A DNA stretch of 64,000 bases from a virus (IMGVR_UViG_3300036985_002246:1-64000), one strand, 5' to 3'. Positions 30,274 to 38,462 are shown, numbered from the stretch's first letter. Program-made: numbers and translations. Notes: a model not told the origin generated them from the sequence alone.

Positions 30274-30669
30274 ATGAACACCCAGACCACGACCCCCACG
30301 AAATCCTTCCGCGTCGGCGACATTGTCCAGTTCGGGCGCACCCACGGCGAGAAGACGCGAGGCCGGATCCTCCGGATCTCCGCCAAGTCCCTCTCGATCG
30401 AGACGATCGAGGAGCGCGGCAACGGTCGCGGGTCGGCGGTCGGGAAAAAGTGGCGCGTTCACCCGTCGCTCGTCCAGGCGGTCTCGCCGAACTCGGCCAG
30501 CCCGAGCCCCTCCAACTTCGGGCTCTCGCCCTACGCGACCCTTCGGGCGAACGTGGACTCGGCCCAGGACAACTTCCTCACGAAGGCTCTCGACTTCGGT
30601 CTGGGCGCTCCGGTGACGGTCGAAGCCTTCAACAACCTCAAGGCTGCTCTGGCAGCCATTGCCGCCTAA
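30274..30669 (+). CDS. Hypothetical protein with SH3/KOW-like front
   Basis: 131 aa. KSFRVGDIVQFGRTHGEKTR then GRILRISAKSLSIETI resembles a KOW-type beta barrel. The C-terminal part is helical (FLTKALDFGLGAPVTVEAFN). Own promoter. Unknown function. Its stop overlaps the stop of the convergent gene. Confidence 0.6.
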   Translation: MNTQTTTPTKSFRVGDIVQFGRTHGEKTRGRILRISAKSLSIETIEERGNGRGSAVGKKWRVHPSLVQAVSPNSASPSPSNFGLSPYATLRANVDSAQDNFLTKALDFGLGAPVTVEAFNNLKAALAAIAA

Positions 30670-31880
30670 CGGCTGGCCAGACGATCTCGAACGAACGCCT
30701 GTAGGCGGTCCGGGTGATACGCCAAGATTGGCGACGCCAGGATCGCCTCAATGGCGATCTTCGAGATCTCTCCGCGTTCGCGGCCTTCGAGCTTGAACTC
30801 CTCGATCAGCGCGACGCTGTTGATCGCGGGCTTCCTGAGCCGGTCGAAGAACTCGCTGGCCTCGTCCCGGTCCATTGGGGTGGTGATCTCCCTGAGTCGG
30901 ATCTGCTGGATCTTCGTCAGGAAATCGACCGGCTTGGACCCGAGCCCGAGGTCTGCCAGGTCGAGCAGGAGCCCGACGTTGCGGTTCTGGGTGAACTGCC
31001 CCGCCATGTACGCGGCGAAGGGCCTCTCGTCCCGGATCATGTCGGCGAGGGTGTCGATCAGCCCGAGTGACGCCATGGTGAGCAGCGACTCGCGGGCGCT
31101 GGGGGTGCCCAGAATGTCGCGCACCAGGATCGTGGCGACCGCCTCCCAGGGCATTTGCTTCATTTTCTCGGCGTTCTGCCTGATTGAGGCAGCCACAGGG
31201 GGCGCGATCTCCAGGTCATACTTGATCAGGAACTTGATCGCCCGGAGCATTCGCGTCGGGTCGTCCCCGAACGTCTTGTCGGGGTCGAGGGGCGTGTGGA
31301 TCAGCTTCTGTTCGAGGTGGCTCTTCCCGAGCCCGGTGAGGTCGATCACCTCCGCCTTGTCGGGGCCTTCCGCGAGGTCCAGGAGCCGCCACAGCAGCGT
31401 GTTGAACGTGAACTCCCGCCGGTACACGTCCTCCTCGATCGTGGCGGGCTGCACGTCCGTGGGCTTGTAGCCCTTGCCCTTGCCGCCGGACTCCCCGTAG
31501 GACTCCTTGCGGGCGTTGGCGATCTCGATCACCTCGCCCTTCATGGGGATCTCGTCGAGGAACCAGTCGCTCTTCACGGTGAGGATCGCGACGCCGTACT
31601 GGTTGGTCGTGAGGTTCGTCTGGGCAGGAATGTCCTTGGCGATCTGCCTGGCGAACCAGTCGGAGTCCTTGCCTCCGAGAGCCAGCGAATCCACAACGAC
31701 ATCAATGTCTTTCGGGGCAAGTCCCAGCAGGTGGTTCCTGACTGCCCCACCCACAATGTAAATGTGCTCGGCGACGCCTAGAGAGATGGCGATTCTTGAA
31801 AGGAACTTCATCAGGGCCGTCGCTCGTTGCTCTGCGGATTGGACAAAGCGGGAGGCGACAGAGATTGGGGATACAGTCAT
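30666..31880 (-). CDS. CCA-adding-like tRNA nucleotidyltransferase
   Basis: 404 aa. IYIVGGAVRNHLLGLAPKDI then DVVVD is the class II poly(A) polymerase/CCA enzyme active-site motif (GG then DxD). YRREFTFNTLLWRLLDL and GDDPTRMLRAIKFLIKYDLE match the following conserved regions (the last compares with D.P.R.LRA.RFA..L). The C-terminal half is helical. It adds or repairs tRNA 3' CCA, or polyadenylates. Residues 6-15 (ISVASRFVQS) resemble a short motif seen in virion-type proteins elsewhere in the window. Confidence 0.85.
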   Translation of the reverse strand: MTVSPISVASRFVQSAEQRATALMKFLSRIAISLGVAEHIYIVGGAVRNHLLGLAPKDIDVVVDSLALGGKDSDWFARQIAKDIPAQTNLTTNQYGVAILTVKSDWFLDEIPMKGEVIEIANARKESYGESGGKGKGYKPTDVQPATIEEDVYRREFTFNTLLWRLLDLAEGPDKAEVIDLTGLGKSHLEQKLIHTPLDPDKTFGDDPTRMLRAIKFLIKYDLEIAPPVAASIRQNAEKMKQMPWEAVATILVRDILGTPSARESLLTMASLGLIDTLADMIRDERPFAAYMAGQFTQNRNVGLLLDLADLGLGSKPVDFLTKIQQIRLREITTPMDRDEASEFFDRLRKPAINSVALIEEFKLEGRERGEISKIAIEAILASPILAYHPDRLQAFVRDRLASR

Positions 31881-31895
31881 GCTATGTGCTCGCTA

Positions 31896-32612
31896 TCAAG
31901 GCACGACCGAGCTACGGAGCTTCTCGAACCTTGCCTGGTGTGACTTACGCATCTTCTGTTTGGTCTCCTCACTGAGCTTCGTTCCAGTACGCGCTACCCG
32001 CAGTGCCTCACGCCCCTCCTGACTGAACTGTGGCTTCACACCCAGCGAGGCTTCCCTATCCCTTCTCACCTTCTGTGCCTCTATCATCTTCTGTCTCGTC
32101 TCGTCGGACGCCTTGTGCCCTTGGTGCGCGAGGGACAGCTTCTCTCGAAGCGGAGCAGGCATTTTGCGCTCTCTGCTCTGCCATGCTTTCTGGAGCTTCA
32201 GACTCACTTCAGGGCGCTTTTTCCCTCGAAGTGGGGCAATTCTCTTTTCCACAACCTCTGTGGATTGCTTCTTCCCCACTTGAGCCATTCTCATGTTCAA
32301 TCGGGCCTGGTCTGAGGCAGACCCACCTCCGTCACCACCTCTTTTCAGGTTGTACCCATGTGGCACCAGGGTGCCGAGGGTGGAGATCCATTCCACCTCT
32401 TTTCGGTTGAGGTCGTCCTGGTCTACCGCCACGTCTAGGACAGTGACCTCAAAAGACTCAGCCCCATACTTGGCGACGGCTGCTCGAAGCGCAGGGCAAC
32501 CACCCTTCCGGTGCTGCCCCCACCTCCGGACCACTTCCTGAACAGTCTGACCCACATAGCCCTTTTGATTCGTGGTGCAGCGGATCAGATAGACGTGGCC
32601 GTAGGGGCGCAT
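31896..32612 (-). CDS. GIY-YIG homing-type endonuclease with NUMOD3 repeats
   Basis: 238 aa from ATG 32612. GHVYLIRCTTNQKGYVGQT is the GIY-YIG signature, with RRWGQHRKG (catalytic Arg) and EVEWISTLGTLVPHGYNLKR following. The rest contains repeated NUMOD3-like motifs (ARTGTKLSEETKQKMRKSH and AHQGHKASDETRQKMIEAQ), DNA-recognition modules of phage homing endonucleases. It is free-standing, behind the CCA-adding-like gene. Its base composition appears lower in GC than its neighbours, consistent with mobility. Confidence 0.9.
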   Translation of the reverse strand: MRPYGHVYLIRCTTNQKGYVGQTVQEVVRRWGQHRKGGCPALRAAVAKYGAESFEVTVLDVAVDQDDLNRKEVEWISTLGTLVPHGYNLKRGGDGGGSASDQARLNMRMAQVGKKQSTEVVEKRIAPLRGKKRPEVSLKLQKAWQSRERKMPAPLREKLSLAHQGHKASDETRQKMIEAQKVRRDREASLGVKPQFSQEGREALRVARTGTKLSEETKQKMRKSHQARFEKLRSSVVP

Positions 32613-32668
32613 GGATCGAGCATAGCACCGCCACAACCATGTCAATGTCCCTGATTGGCAGATCCCAA

Positions 32669-32697
32669 TCGTGAAAAGCAGTCCGCCCCACCCGCTT
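32669..32697 (+). promoter_or_regulatory. 19-bp-spaced phage promoter element (feeds small RNA)
   Basis: TCGTG-AAAAGCAG ... CGCTT, then AGAGGGTGAGGCGG. No long gene follows on this strand; an intrinsic terminator lies about 95 bases downstream. Confidence 0.75.
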
Positions 32698-32703
32698 AGA
32701 GGG

Positions 32704-32816
32704 TGAGGCGGTTGGAGTGGCAAGAAGAGCCGGAGCGACAGGAAGCCGAGGCCAAGCGCCAGCCGAGGGACCCCAAACAAGGGGACCCTGAGGGCACCCT
32801 ACGGGGTGCCCTTTTT
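32704..32816 (+). ncRNA. Putative ~113-nt phage small RNA
   Basis: The transcript expected from the element at 32669 would contain a GGGaCCCC-AAACAA-GGGGaCCC hairpin (32767-32788, one A-A mismatch) and end at the terminator at 32792-32816. It can encode at most a short peptide (a 24-codon GTG frame, MARRAGATGSRGQ...). Regulatory RNA is the simpler reading. It is antisense to the last 18 bases of the gene 32799-33056. Confidence 0.55.
32792..32816 (+). terminator. Rho-independent terminator with UACG tetraloop
   Basis: GGGCACCC-TACG-GGGTGCCC, a perfect 8-bp stem closed as C(UACG)G, an extra-stable tetraloop, followed by TTTTT. Direction is +. The stop codon of the convergent minus gene lies in the loop region. 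Confidence 0.88.
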
Positions 32817-33056
32817 CGTGGACCTCTCCAGGTACATATCCCCGAGCCCGTCGAGCCCGTCGAGGACAGCGTTGATGTCCCTCTTGGTGACGCTCGTGGC
32901 GTCGTGCAGGAGGACCACCAGCGCCCGGCGATTCATGCCAGAGGCAGTGAACTCCTTGGAGAACTTGTCGATCCGACGCACGGCCTCTGCGAGCTTGCGT
33001 GCGTCCTCCGAGGTGTACTTGGGGTCTTCGTACTTGTCGGCCTTGTCAGTGCTCAT
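32799..33056 (-). CDS. Small helical hypothetical protein
   Basis: 85 aa from ATG 33056. DARKLAEAVRRIDKFSKEFT ... RRALVVLLHDATSVTKRDIN is helical. ATGA overlap with the gene upstream. Unknown function. Confidence 0.6.
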   Translation of the reverse strand: MSTDKADKYEDPKYTSEDARKLAEAVRRIDKFSKEFTASGMNRRALVVLLHDATSVTKRDINAVLDGLDGLGDMYLERSTKKGTP

Positions 33057-33511
33057 GGTGTGGACTCCGTCTGGATTGTGCGGAGGGCTTCCAAGCAATC
33101 CCTCTCGGACTCAAAGCGCCGATCTGCCTTCAGTGAGAAGAACCTCTGCTCAATGGGCTCAGCGACGACCCAAATGTGCCGGAGGCGGCGCACCTTCTCT
33201 CGCCTCAGGGCGAGGGCATACCCGAGTTCGACCCAGGCTCCCTGGGAGGGGTGAATACGGGTTGGGGTGAGCAAGATCAGCAGGTCTGCGCGTGCCACTC
33301 CGACGAGGCACGCCTCTGACTGGTCCTCCAGTTCGGAGGGCGTCGCAGACCTGTGCTCCCCTTCCAGAAGGTCGAACGACTCCCACCAGGGGAAGGTGAC
33401 GACACCTCCGAGGGCTGCCACCTTCGAGGCGAAGAGCCTGCTGCGCTCACGTTCGGAACTGGACCCAGACACGAAGACCTGGAGCGGCTCGCCGGTCGGG
33501 GAGTTCTTCAC
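33053..33511 (-). CDS. Nucleoside 2-deoxyribosyltransferase-like protein
   Basis: 152 aa. PLQVFVSGSSSERERSRLFA opens the fold. ADLLILLTPTRIHPSQGAWV then ELGYALAL fits the NDT/TIR-like pattern of a hydrophobic strand, a loop and a Glu-containing helix (G.W.ELG.A). It could cleave or exchange N-glycosidic bonds of nucleosides or nucleotides. It neighbours dCTP deaminase, so a nucleotide-pool role is plausible. Confidence 0.6.
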   Translation of the reverse strand: MKNSPTGEPLQVFVSGSSSERERSRLFASKVAALGGVVTFPWWESFDLLEGEHRSATPSELEDQSEACLVGVARADLLILLTPTRIHPSQGAWVELGYALALRREKVRRLRHIWVVAEPIEQRFFSLKADRRFESERDCLEALRTIQTESTP

Positions 33512-34056
33512 CGGGAGATCCCCTTCTCCAGGGGGCGGGCTGCCGTGACACCAGATTGGTTCTGGTACTTGGAGGCTGACCCGTAGGGGCGCTCGACCGG
33601 ACCTGAGAGCTTCTGGAAGACCACCTGGCAGATTGAGTCCCCTTCGCGGATCTCGACGGGGCCGCCTGCAATGTCGAGTTCGAGGGTGATATTCCCGGCG
33701 AACCCTGGGTCAATGAACCCGGCGGTTGCATGGATCCGCAGACCGACTCGGCCCCAGGACGACCGCCCGTTCACGCACCCGACCAGATCGGGCGGCATGA
33801 CGATCCGCTCTCGGGTGCTGATCAGGTAGAACAGACCTGGGCGAAGAATCCAGGACGGACCTGCAACCTCAGTGAGGTCCGCCTTGCCCGGCCTGAGCCC
33901 GCCCCCACCCACGGGAGGTGCGACCCGACACAGCGGTCCCATGATCGTCAGGTCAACGCTGGCCGGTTGGATCCGACCGTCAGCCCCCAGGGACTCCCAG
34001 TGCTCCGGGAACAGGGTCGGGAGCAGGGACTTGATCTGTGAGTCAGGAAGAATCAT
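33508..34056 (-). CDS. dcd: dCTP deaminase / dUTPase-like protein
   Basis: 182 aa from ATG 34056. MILPDSQIKSLL, then IQPASVDLTI, GRSSWGRVGLRIHATAGFID and PGFAGNITLEL are the conserved Dcd/dUTPase motifs (the catalytic Glu of Dcd lies in ITLEL). YGSASKYQNQSG is the C-terminal nucleotide-closing motif. It makes dUMP or dUTP from dCTP, feeding thymidylate synthesis by the ThyX encoded at 56614. Insert VAPPVGGGGLRPGKADL is a usual variable loop. Confidence 0.85.
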   Translation of the reverse strand: MILPDSQIKSLLPTLFPEHWESLGADGRIQPASVDLTIMGPLCRVAPPVGGGGLRPGKADLTEVAGPSWILRPGLFYLISTRERIVMPPDLVGCVNGRSSWGRVGLRIHATAGFIDPGFAGNITLELDIAGGPVEIREGDSICQVVFQKLSGPVERPYGSASKYQNQSGVTAARPLEKGISR

Positions 34057-34142
34057 GGCCGCCCTCAGAACTCGTGGGCCGCTGAAGCACGGTCCAAGTG
34101 CCGACCATACGCCCCACGGGTGCCTGTGCGACCCCTCAACCT

Positions 34143-34697
34143 TCAGGTTGCGACCTCTTCTGAGGGCTGGGTTCGCAGGAGCGGGTAGCCGTTCTGCCAG
34201 TCGTCGAGGAGCGACGACCAAAACTTGGTGCGCAGAGCCCGCGACCAGATCTGATCTCGGGTCGCCACGTTCAACCCGAAGTAGCTGTAGCCGTCGGGGA
34301 TCTCGCCGACGATCCGGGTCTTGAGGATTGGGCCTCGCGGCTTGGCGTCGCGGCGTCGCCAGGTCAAGTCCACGAGGCACTCGCCGTCAAGGACCAGCCA
34401 CCCGTGGTTCACCGGCAGCAGCCCCGTCGTCGCGTACCCCTCGAAGTACTCCAGACGGTGGTCCGTGTCTGAGCGCAGGAGCGTCTCCTGGGAGTTCCCG
34501 TAGCACTGCTGCATTGGGAAGCCGCCCCCGCGAGTGATCACCCGGAGGTACTGGAGTTGCTCCTTCGAGAGCGTGCGGGACTCCATTTCCCGACCGTTCC
34601 TCAGGATGTACTCGTACAGGCTCTTGTAGGCGTACCCAGGCAGGGTGCCTTGGACCCTGCCGACCATTTCTGTCATCACGCTCAGGTACTTGCGCAT
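34143..34697 (-). CDS. Putative Cys-His-Asp (transglutaminase-like) protein
   Basis: 184 aa. QCYGNSQETLL, YFEGYATTGLLPVNHGWLV and GECLVDLTWRR line up a cysteine, histidine and aspartate in the order of a papain/transglutaminase-type active site. I recognise this pattern from a family of uncharacterised phage and bacterial proteins. Whether it is an active enzyme is unknown. It follows directly behind a promoter element. Confidence 0.55.
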   Translation of the reverse strand: MRKYLSVMTEMVGRVQGTLPGYAYKSLYEYILRNGREMESRTLSKEQLQYLRVITRGGGFPMQQCYGNSQETLLRSDTDHRLEYFEGYATTGLLPVNHGWLVLDGECLVDLTWRRRDAKPRGPILKTRIVGEIPDGYSYFGLNVATRDQIWSRALRTKFWSSLLDDWQNGYPLLRTQPSEEVAT

Positions 34698-34706
34698 TCA
34701 CCCCCT

Positions 34707-34735
34707 AAGCGATTGGGGCCATGGCTTTTACACGT
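34707..34735 (-). promoter_or_regulatory. 19-bp-spaced phage promoter element
   Basis: ACGTG-TAAAAGCC ... CGCTT, then AGGGGGTGA and ATG 34697 only ten bases from the CGCTT box, so the 5' leader must be very short. Confidence 0.7.
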
Positions 34736-34741
34736 TTGAGC

Positions 34742-34936
34742 CTACACGAACCCCTTCTCTCGCTCGACGAGGTGGAGGGCGGCTGCAATGTCCTCTCGGG
34801 CGTAGCTCTGGTCGAGAATGTACATGAGGGAGATCGTGTTGAGGTCTTCGAGCACAGCCGCAGTCCGCATGAAGCGGAGCATTCGCTCGTACCCCTCAGC
34901 GTCCTTGGGCTGGTAGCTGTCCGACTCGACGGTCAC
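34742..34936 (-). CDS. Small helical hypothetical protein
   Basis: 64 aa from GTG overlapping the upstream stop. Helical (YERMLRFMRTAAVLEDLNTI). Unknown function. Confidence 0.55.
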   Translation of the reverse strand: MTVESDSYQPKDAEGYERMLRFMRTAAVLEDLNTISLMYILDQSYAREDIAAALHLVEREKGFV

Positions 34937-35313
34937 AGGGCCTCGCTCGCGGGCACGACCTTGAGGTGCGACCAGGACTCGCGGGAGAGCGCCTCTGCTG
35001 CCTTGAGGCCGTTGCCTCGAACAGGGAGGGCGTGGATCTCCCCGCTGTAGTGCTTCGCGGTCAGCTTGGCGATCGTGCTGATCGTCTCAATGAAGACCGT
35101 CGGCGGTGCTTCCCCCGCGTCGGAGGACTCGATCATGGTCCAGGACTTCCGGTCCGCCGAGTCGTGAGCCTTCTCGTCCTCGTGGTAGCGGAACCTGTAC
35201 TTGCAGATCCAGTTTCCGCCCTTGGGCTTGTAGAGGGCGGCGAGCCAATCCACACCCTTCGCGCCGACGAACCAGATCTGCCAGAACGTGGTGGACTCGT
35301 CGAACACGATCAT
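34933..35313 (-). CDS. Hypothetical protein
   Basis: 126 aa from ATG 35313, ATGA overlap with the acetyltransferase gene. Beta-rich (FWQIWFVGAKGVDWLAALYK, WICKYRFRYHED), then a helix (STIAKLTAKHYSG). Unknown function. Confidence 0.6.
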   Translation of the reverse strand: MIVFDESTTFWQIWFVGAKGVDWLAALYKPKGGNWICKYRFRYHEDEKAHDSADRKSWTMIESSDAGEAPPTVFIETISTIAKLTAKHYSGEIHALPVRGNGLKAAEALSRESWSHLKVVPASEAL

Positions 35314-35675
35314 GGTGTCTTCTCCCAAATCCAGACGCAGCCCTCAGGCTCCACGACCTTGCGGAACCCGTTCTGCTCGTAGAAGTGTTGCTGCTTCACC
35401 GGGTCGGCTCCGTAGCCCCCAGGCACAACCTTCACGCGGGTGGCCCCCATTTCCACGGCCTTCCCGAGAGCGAGCCGGAGAAGCTCCGAGCCGACGCCCT
35501 TGCCGCGAACCCCCTTCGTGCCCTGCACGAGCGCACGGGACACCCACCAGTCGGTCGGACCTCCGACCATGTCGATACTGACTGTGCCCCGGTCAGAGCG
35601 AGCCTCCCCGTGCCACGAGGCAGAGCAGGACTGCCCGCTTCCGACCACGAGAACATTGCCAGGGGGGAGGGTCAC
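35310..35675 (-). CDS. GNAT-family acetyltransferase-like protein
   Basis: 121 aa from GTG 35675. GVRGKGVGSELLRLALGKAV then EMGATRVKV holds the acetyl-CoA-binding R/QxxGxG/A motif A. QQHFYEQNGFRKVVEP is the usual motif B (the Y..xGF). It probably acetylates an amine or a protein; substrate unknown. Short for the family, with a truncated front. Confidence 0.75.
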   Translation of the reverse strand: MTLPPGNVLVVGSGQSCSASWHGEARSDRGTVSIDMVGGPTDWWVSRALVQGTKGVRGKGVGSELLRLALGKAVEMGATRVKVVPGGYGADPVKQQHFYEQNGFRKVVEPEGCVWIWEKTP

Positions 35676-35866
35676 TTGAGCTTCTCCAATCGCTTGACGA
35701 CACGCCTCAGCACTTGATCCAGGGCGATATGCTCTTCGACGTTGTCGTCCTTGGGGTCGATCCCTTCGGCAATGATTCCGAAGTGGCCAGGGTCGAGGTC
35801 TCCCCAATCGTCCCGGTCGAACTCCTCAAAGAGGATCTTGGCGAGCGTCTTGGAAGTGAGAGTCAT
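35672..35866 (-). CDS. Small acidic hypothetical protein
   Basis: 64 aa from ATG 35866 (ATGA overlap). Acidic, with LAKILFEEFDRDDWGDLDPG. Unknown function. Confidence 0.55.
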   Translation of the reverse strand: MTLTSKTLAKILFEEFDRDDWGDLDPGHFGIIAEGIDPKDDNVEEHIALDQVLRRVVKRLEKLK

Positions 35867-36390
35867 GGCGTCTGGCCCCAGGGCCAATCACGCGGCCCGA
35901 GCGGGTCGTGCGTCCCGTCGTCGTTGAACTTCGGCACGACGTGGTAGTACATTTTCCCGTTGCTCTGATCGAGCAACTTGCGGGCGCTCTTGTTGTTCTT
36001 GACGCGGCATTCCTCGTAGAGCCGGTCGAAGTTCGCACCGAGTGACTTTCGAGCAGAGGCGAGCGCCTTCCGGTACTGGAGCTTCGCTCGGTCCACGTCG
36101 TTCGTCGTGCCTGGGTAGAGGCGCGCACCGTCCTCGATCCTGAGGACGTGCTCTGCGGCCTTGTAAACCGTGAACGCGACCAGCGACTCCGCGAAGCCCG
36201 GAGGTCCCATAGCCGCAGCCATTCCCGGATTCGAGAACAGCCCAGCGATCATGTCGCGGGCACGGTCCTCCTGCGCGTAGGCGCAGTCTTGGATCGTCTT
36301 TGCCACGAGGTCCATGCTGGCGTTGACGACCACCGGGGCCGGGGTCTGCTTCGCTCGGGGCTTACGGGTGGTTTTGGTCTTGGGTGTCAT
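35863..36390 (-). CDS. Hypothetical protein
   Basis: 175 aa. Basic N-terminus (KTKTTRKPRAKQ), then a helical domain (YAQEDRARDMIAGLFSNPGM, LVAFTVYKAAEHVLRIEDGA). Unknown function. Confidence 0.6.
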   Translation of the reverse strand: MTPKTKTTRKPRAKQTPAPVVVNASMDLVAKTIQDCAYAQEDRARDMIAGLFSNPGMAAAMGPPGFAESLVAFTVYKAAEHVLRIEDGARLYPGTTNDVDRAKLQYRKALASARKSLGANFDRLYEECRVKNNKSARKLLDQSNGKMYYHVVPKFNDDGTHDPLGPRDWPWGQTP

Positions 36391-36587
36391 GCGCTCTCCA
36401 GTGTCTTTCGTGACTCTTCGGCAAGTCTCTCAGCTTCGTAGTAGGCGTCCCGGCAAGGATCCCCACTACAGAACACGAGCCCACTCGTCGTGTAGAACGT
36501 CCTGCTGAGGGCCTTCCCGCATTGGGGGCAGTGGCTACAGGGCTTTTTCTCGTTGGCGTCAGACGCTGACTTCGCCTTGGTGGTCAC
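36387..36587 (-). CDS. Small zinc-binding phage protein
   Basis: 66 aa from GTG overlapping the upstream stop. CSHCPQCGKALSRTFYTT then VFCSGDPCRDAYY is a four-plus cysteine zinc-binding motif, and a helix follows. Unknown function. Confidence 0.6.
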   Translation of the reverse strand: MTTKAKSASDANEKKPCSHCPQCGKALSRTFYTTSGLVFCSGDPCRDAYYEAERLAEESRKTLESA

Positions 36588-36790
36588 CGGAGTCGTCCTC
36601 GCATGAGGTCCTGCTGTCCCTGCCGCTTCGCAGCAGTGATTGCCGAGTCGAGGTAGAGCACGAGTTGCTGAAGCTCTCGGGCGAGGACTGGGGAGATCTC
36701 CCCGCTCTGGGCGAGCCGCTCAAGCTCAGGGAGCCTCCGGTTCACGGAGCGTCCGATCTGGGCGACTGCTCTGATTGCGTCTTGGCTCAT
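36584..36790 (-). CDS. Small helical hypothetical protein
   Basis: 68 aa following a promoter element. Helical (AIRAVAQIGRSVNRRLPELE, LQQLVLYLDSAITAAKRQ). Unknown function. Confidence 0.6.
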   Translation of the reverse strand: MSQDAIRAVAQIGRSVNRRLPELERLAQSGEISPVLARELQQLVLYLDSAITAAKRQGQQDLMRGRLR

Positions 36791-36811
36791 TCGGTGTCCC
36801 TCTCACTCTGG

Positions 36812-36840
36812 AAGCGGTCGGGGAGCCGCCCTTTACACGA
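36812..36840 (-). promoter_or_regulatory. 19-bp-spaced phage promoter element
   Basis: TCGTG-TAAAGGG ... CGCTT, then CAGAGTGAGAGGGACACC and ATG 36790. Confidence 0.7.
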
Positions 36841-36848
36841 TTCGTCGG

Positions 36849-37352
36849 CTACTCTTTCGAGATTCCCGAGTCGGAGCCAGAGTGCATTTCCAGAATGTCT
36901 GCACCAGCGAACTGGAGCGACACGCGGGGTGTCCCCTCGACCTCCCGCACGGCAGTGAGGACCGCCGACTGCTCCTTCGTGGAGAGCTTGTGAATGCGGG
37001 CAGAGGCCGTGGGTCGGCACTTGTAGGTGACCACTTCCTCGAACATGGAAGAGAACACCGCAGGTCCAAGCTCCCGCTTCAAGGCAGCCATGTTGGTGCC
37101 CTTGAGGATCTGGAGGGAGGCTTCGGGGACAGTCACCAATGCGCGGGTCATGCCCGTGCCCTCAATCGTGGTGGCCCCAGCCTCCCCGTTGAGCTTGCGC
37201 TTGGCCTCAGCCCTGAGGTCCGCCTTGAGGAACTCAAGGGCCGCGTTGGCGTGATTGATCTGGTCCCAGAGACGGGCTCCCGCAGCGACCCGAACCTCCA
37301 GGGGAAGGTTCGGGTCCTTGGCGGTGATCAGGTCGCGAACGGCCCGATCCAT
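36849..37352 (-). CDS. Hypothetical protein
   Basis: 167 aa from ATG 37352. Helical front (ARLWDQINHANAALEFLKAD, LRAEAKRKL), then a beta-containing part (TRALVTVPEASLQILKGTNM). No family recognised. Downstream in the same run as the AAA-associated genes. Confidence 0.55.
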   Translation of the reverse strand: MDRAVRDLITAKDPNLPLEVRVAAGARLWDQINHANAALEFLKADLRAEAKRKLNGEAGATTIEGTGMTRALVTVPEASLQILKGTNMAALKRELGPAVFSSMFEEVVTYKCRPTASARIHKLSTKEQSAVLTAVREVEGTPRVSLQFAGADILEMHSGSDSGISKE

Positions 37353-37356
37353 GGGG

Positions 37357-38442
37357 TCACGCGCTCGCCCTGTAGGAGGCGGCACTCACGACGCCCTCAC
37401 CGGGGACATAGAAGCACTCGTCGCCCGCCTTGATTGCGTTCCCGGACCGGACGCAGATCCCGTCGAAGCCAGCCTTCATGGGCTTGCCCGTGGTCGGGGT
37501 CGCGTTCACGCGGGTGTTGTTTGGGGTCGGACCCATTGCCGTCGCCGTCGCCGTGTGCATTTGCGCCGTCCGCTTCGAGACCTCAGCCTCACGGAGCTTG
37601 AGGGCGAGGGACGAGAGCGCACCGGCCTGAGCCGAGCGGCAGTACCCGGAGAGCGCGCACGAGTCACACGCCTGGGACTTCGGAGCCCACGTCCCGTAGC
37701 AGGGCGTGTTGAAGGCGACGAGCCCACGGAGGTACGGGTCCTTGACCCACTCGGGGGTCTCCGCCGTGTCCGAGACCTCGACCACCTTGAGGCGCGGCTT
37801 GCCGTTCGTCTTCGGACCACTCCCCTCCACGAGGCGCTCTGCGATCTGCTCGGGAGTCTCGGGGACCGCGACCGGGGCTGCCACCACCTCGGGGACAGGC
37901 TCGGGGACAGGCTCTGGAGTCACGACCGCCGCAGGGGGCGGCTCGGGGGTCACCGGAGCAGCGACGGGGGTCGGCTCGACCGCAGGCGGCTCGACCGCCG
38001 CAGGGGGCGGCTCGACGGGGGCCACAGCCTTCGGTGCCTTGGCGGGCTTGGGCTCCTTCGGTGCCTTGGCGGGCTTGGGCTCCTTGGCAGGCTTCGGCTC
38101 CTTCGGCTCCTTGGCTTCCGGGGCGGGCATTTTCGGCATGGCACTTCGCCCCTCTGCCACCTCGACGCCGACCGCCGTGAGCTTCCACGTCCGACCCTCG
38201 GAGGTCAGGCAGCCGCGTCCACGGAGGCTGAACCCGGCGTTGCTGAACGTGACGAACACGAGAGGCCGTCCGTCGGGCTTCGCTCCCATGCAGTCGGTCG
38301 TGAGACCCATTGCCGTGAGCACCAGGGTCGTGATCTGCGAGTAGGGGTGCGCCTGGGTCGCGCCCATGCTCAGCATGGTCTTGAGGATCGGAAGGAGCAG
38401 GTCACCCTGTGAGAGCTTGGTCGGTGTCGTCGGGGTCGTCAT
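37357..38442 (-). CDS. Lys/Pro-linker protein with winged-helix-like front and Cys cluster
   Basis: 361 aa from ATG 38442. Residues 1-100: a helical/winged-helix-like domain (SQGDLLLPILKTMLSMGATQ ... KLTAVGVEVAEGR). Residues about 108-205: a low-complexity KEPKPAK/PPPAAVEPP linker. Residues about 240-275: PCYGTWAPKSQACDSCALSG then YC, a four-cysteine cluster with a CX2CX4-5C pattern. It ends with GICVRSGNAIKAGDECFYVP. It sits between two promoter elements next to the AAA+/vWA pair and may work with them. Function unknown. Confidence 0.55.
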   Translation of the reverse strand: MTTPTTPTKLSQGDLLLPILKTMLSMGATQAHPYSQITTLVLTAMGLTTDCMGAKPDGRPLVFVTFSNAGFSLRGRGCLTSEGRTWKLTAVGVEVAEGRSAMPKMPAPEAKEPKEPKPAKEPKPAKAPKEPKPAKAPKAVAPVEPPPAAVEPPAVEPTPVAAPVTPEPPPAAVVTPEPVPEPVPEVVAAPVAVPETPEQIAERLVEGSGPKTNGKPRLKVVEVSDTAETPEWVKDPYLRGLVAFNTPCYGTWAPKSQACDSCALSGYCRSAQAGALSSLALKLREAEVSKRTAQMHTATATAMGPTPNNTRVNATPTTGKPMKAGFDGICVRSGNAIKAGDECFYVPGEGVVSAASYRASA

Positions 38443-38462
38443 GTCTATCGTCTCCAAATCTG

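Noticed and set aside
32703-33254. Long + open frame through the small RNA and across the minus gene
   Set aside because: It crosses a strong intrinsic terminator and then lies antisense to two supported minus genes.
37255-38412. 385-codon + open frame opposite the Lys/Pro-linker gene
   Set aside because: Consists of Arg/Gly/Leu-rich repeats, a by-product of the GC-rich linker on the minus strand.
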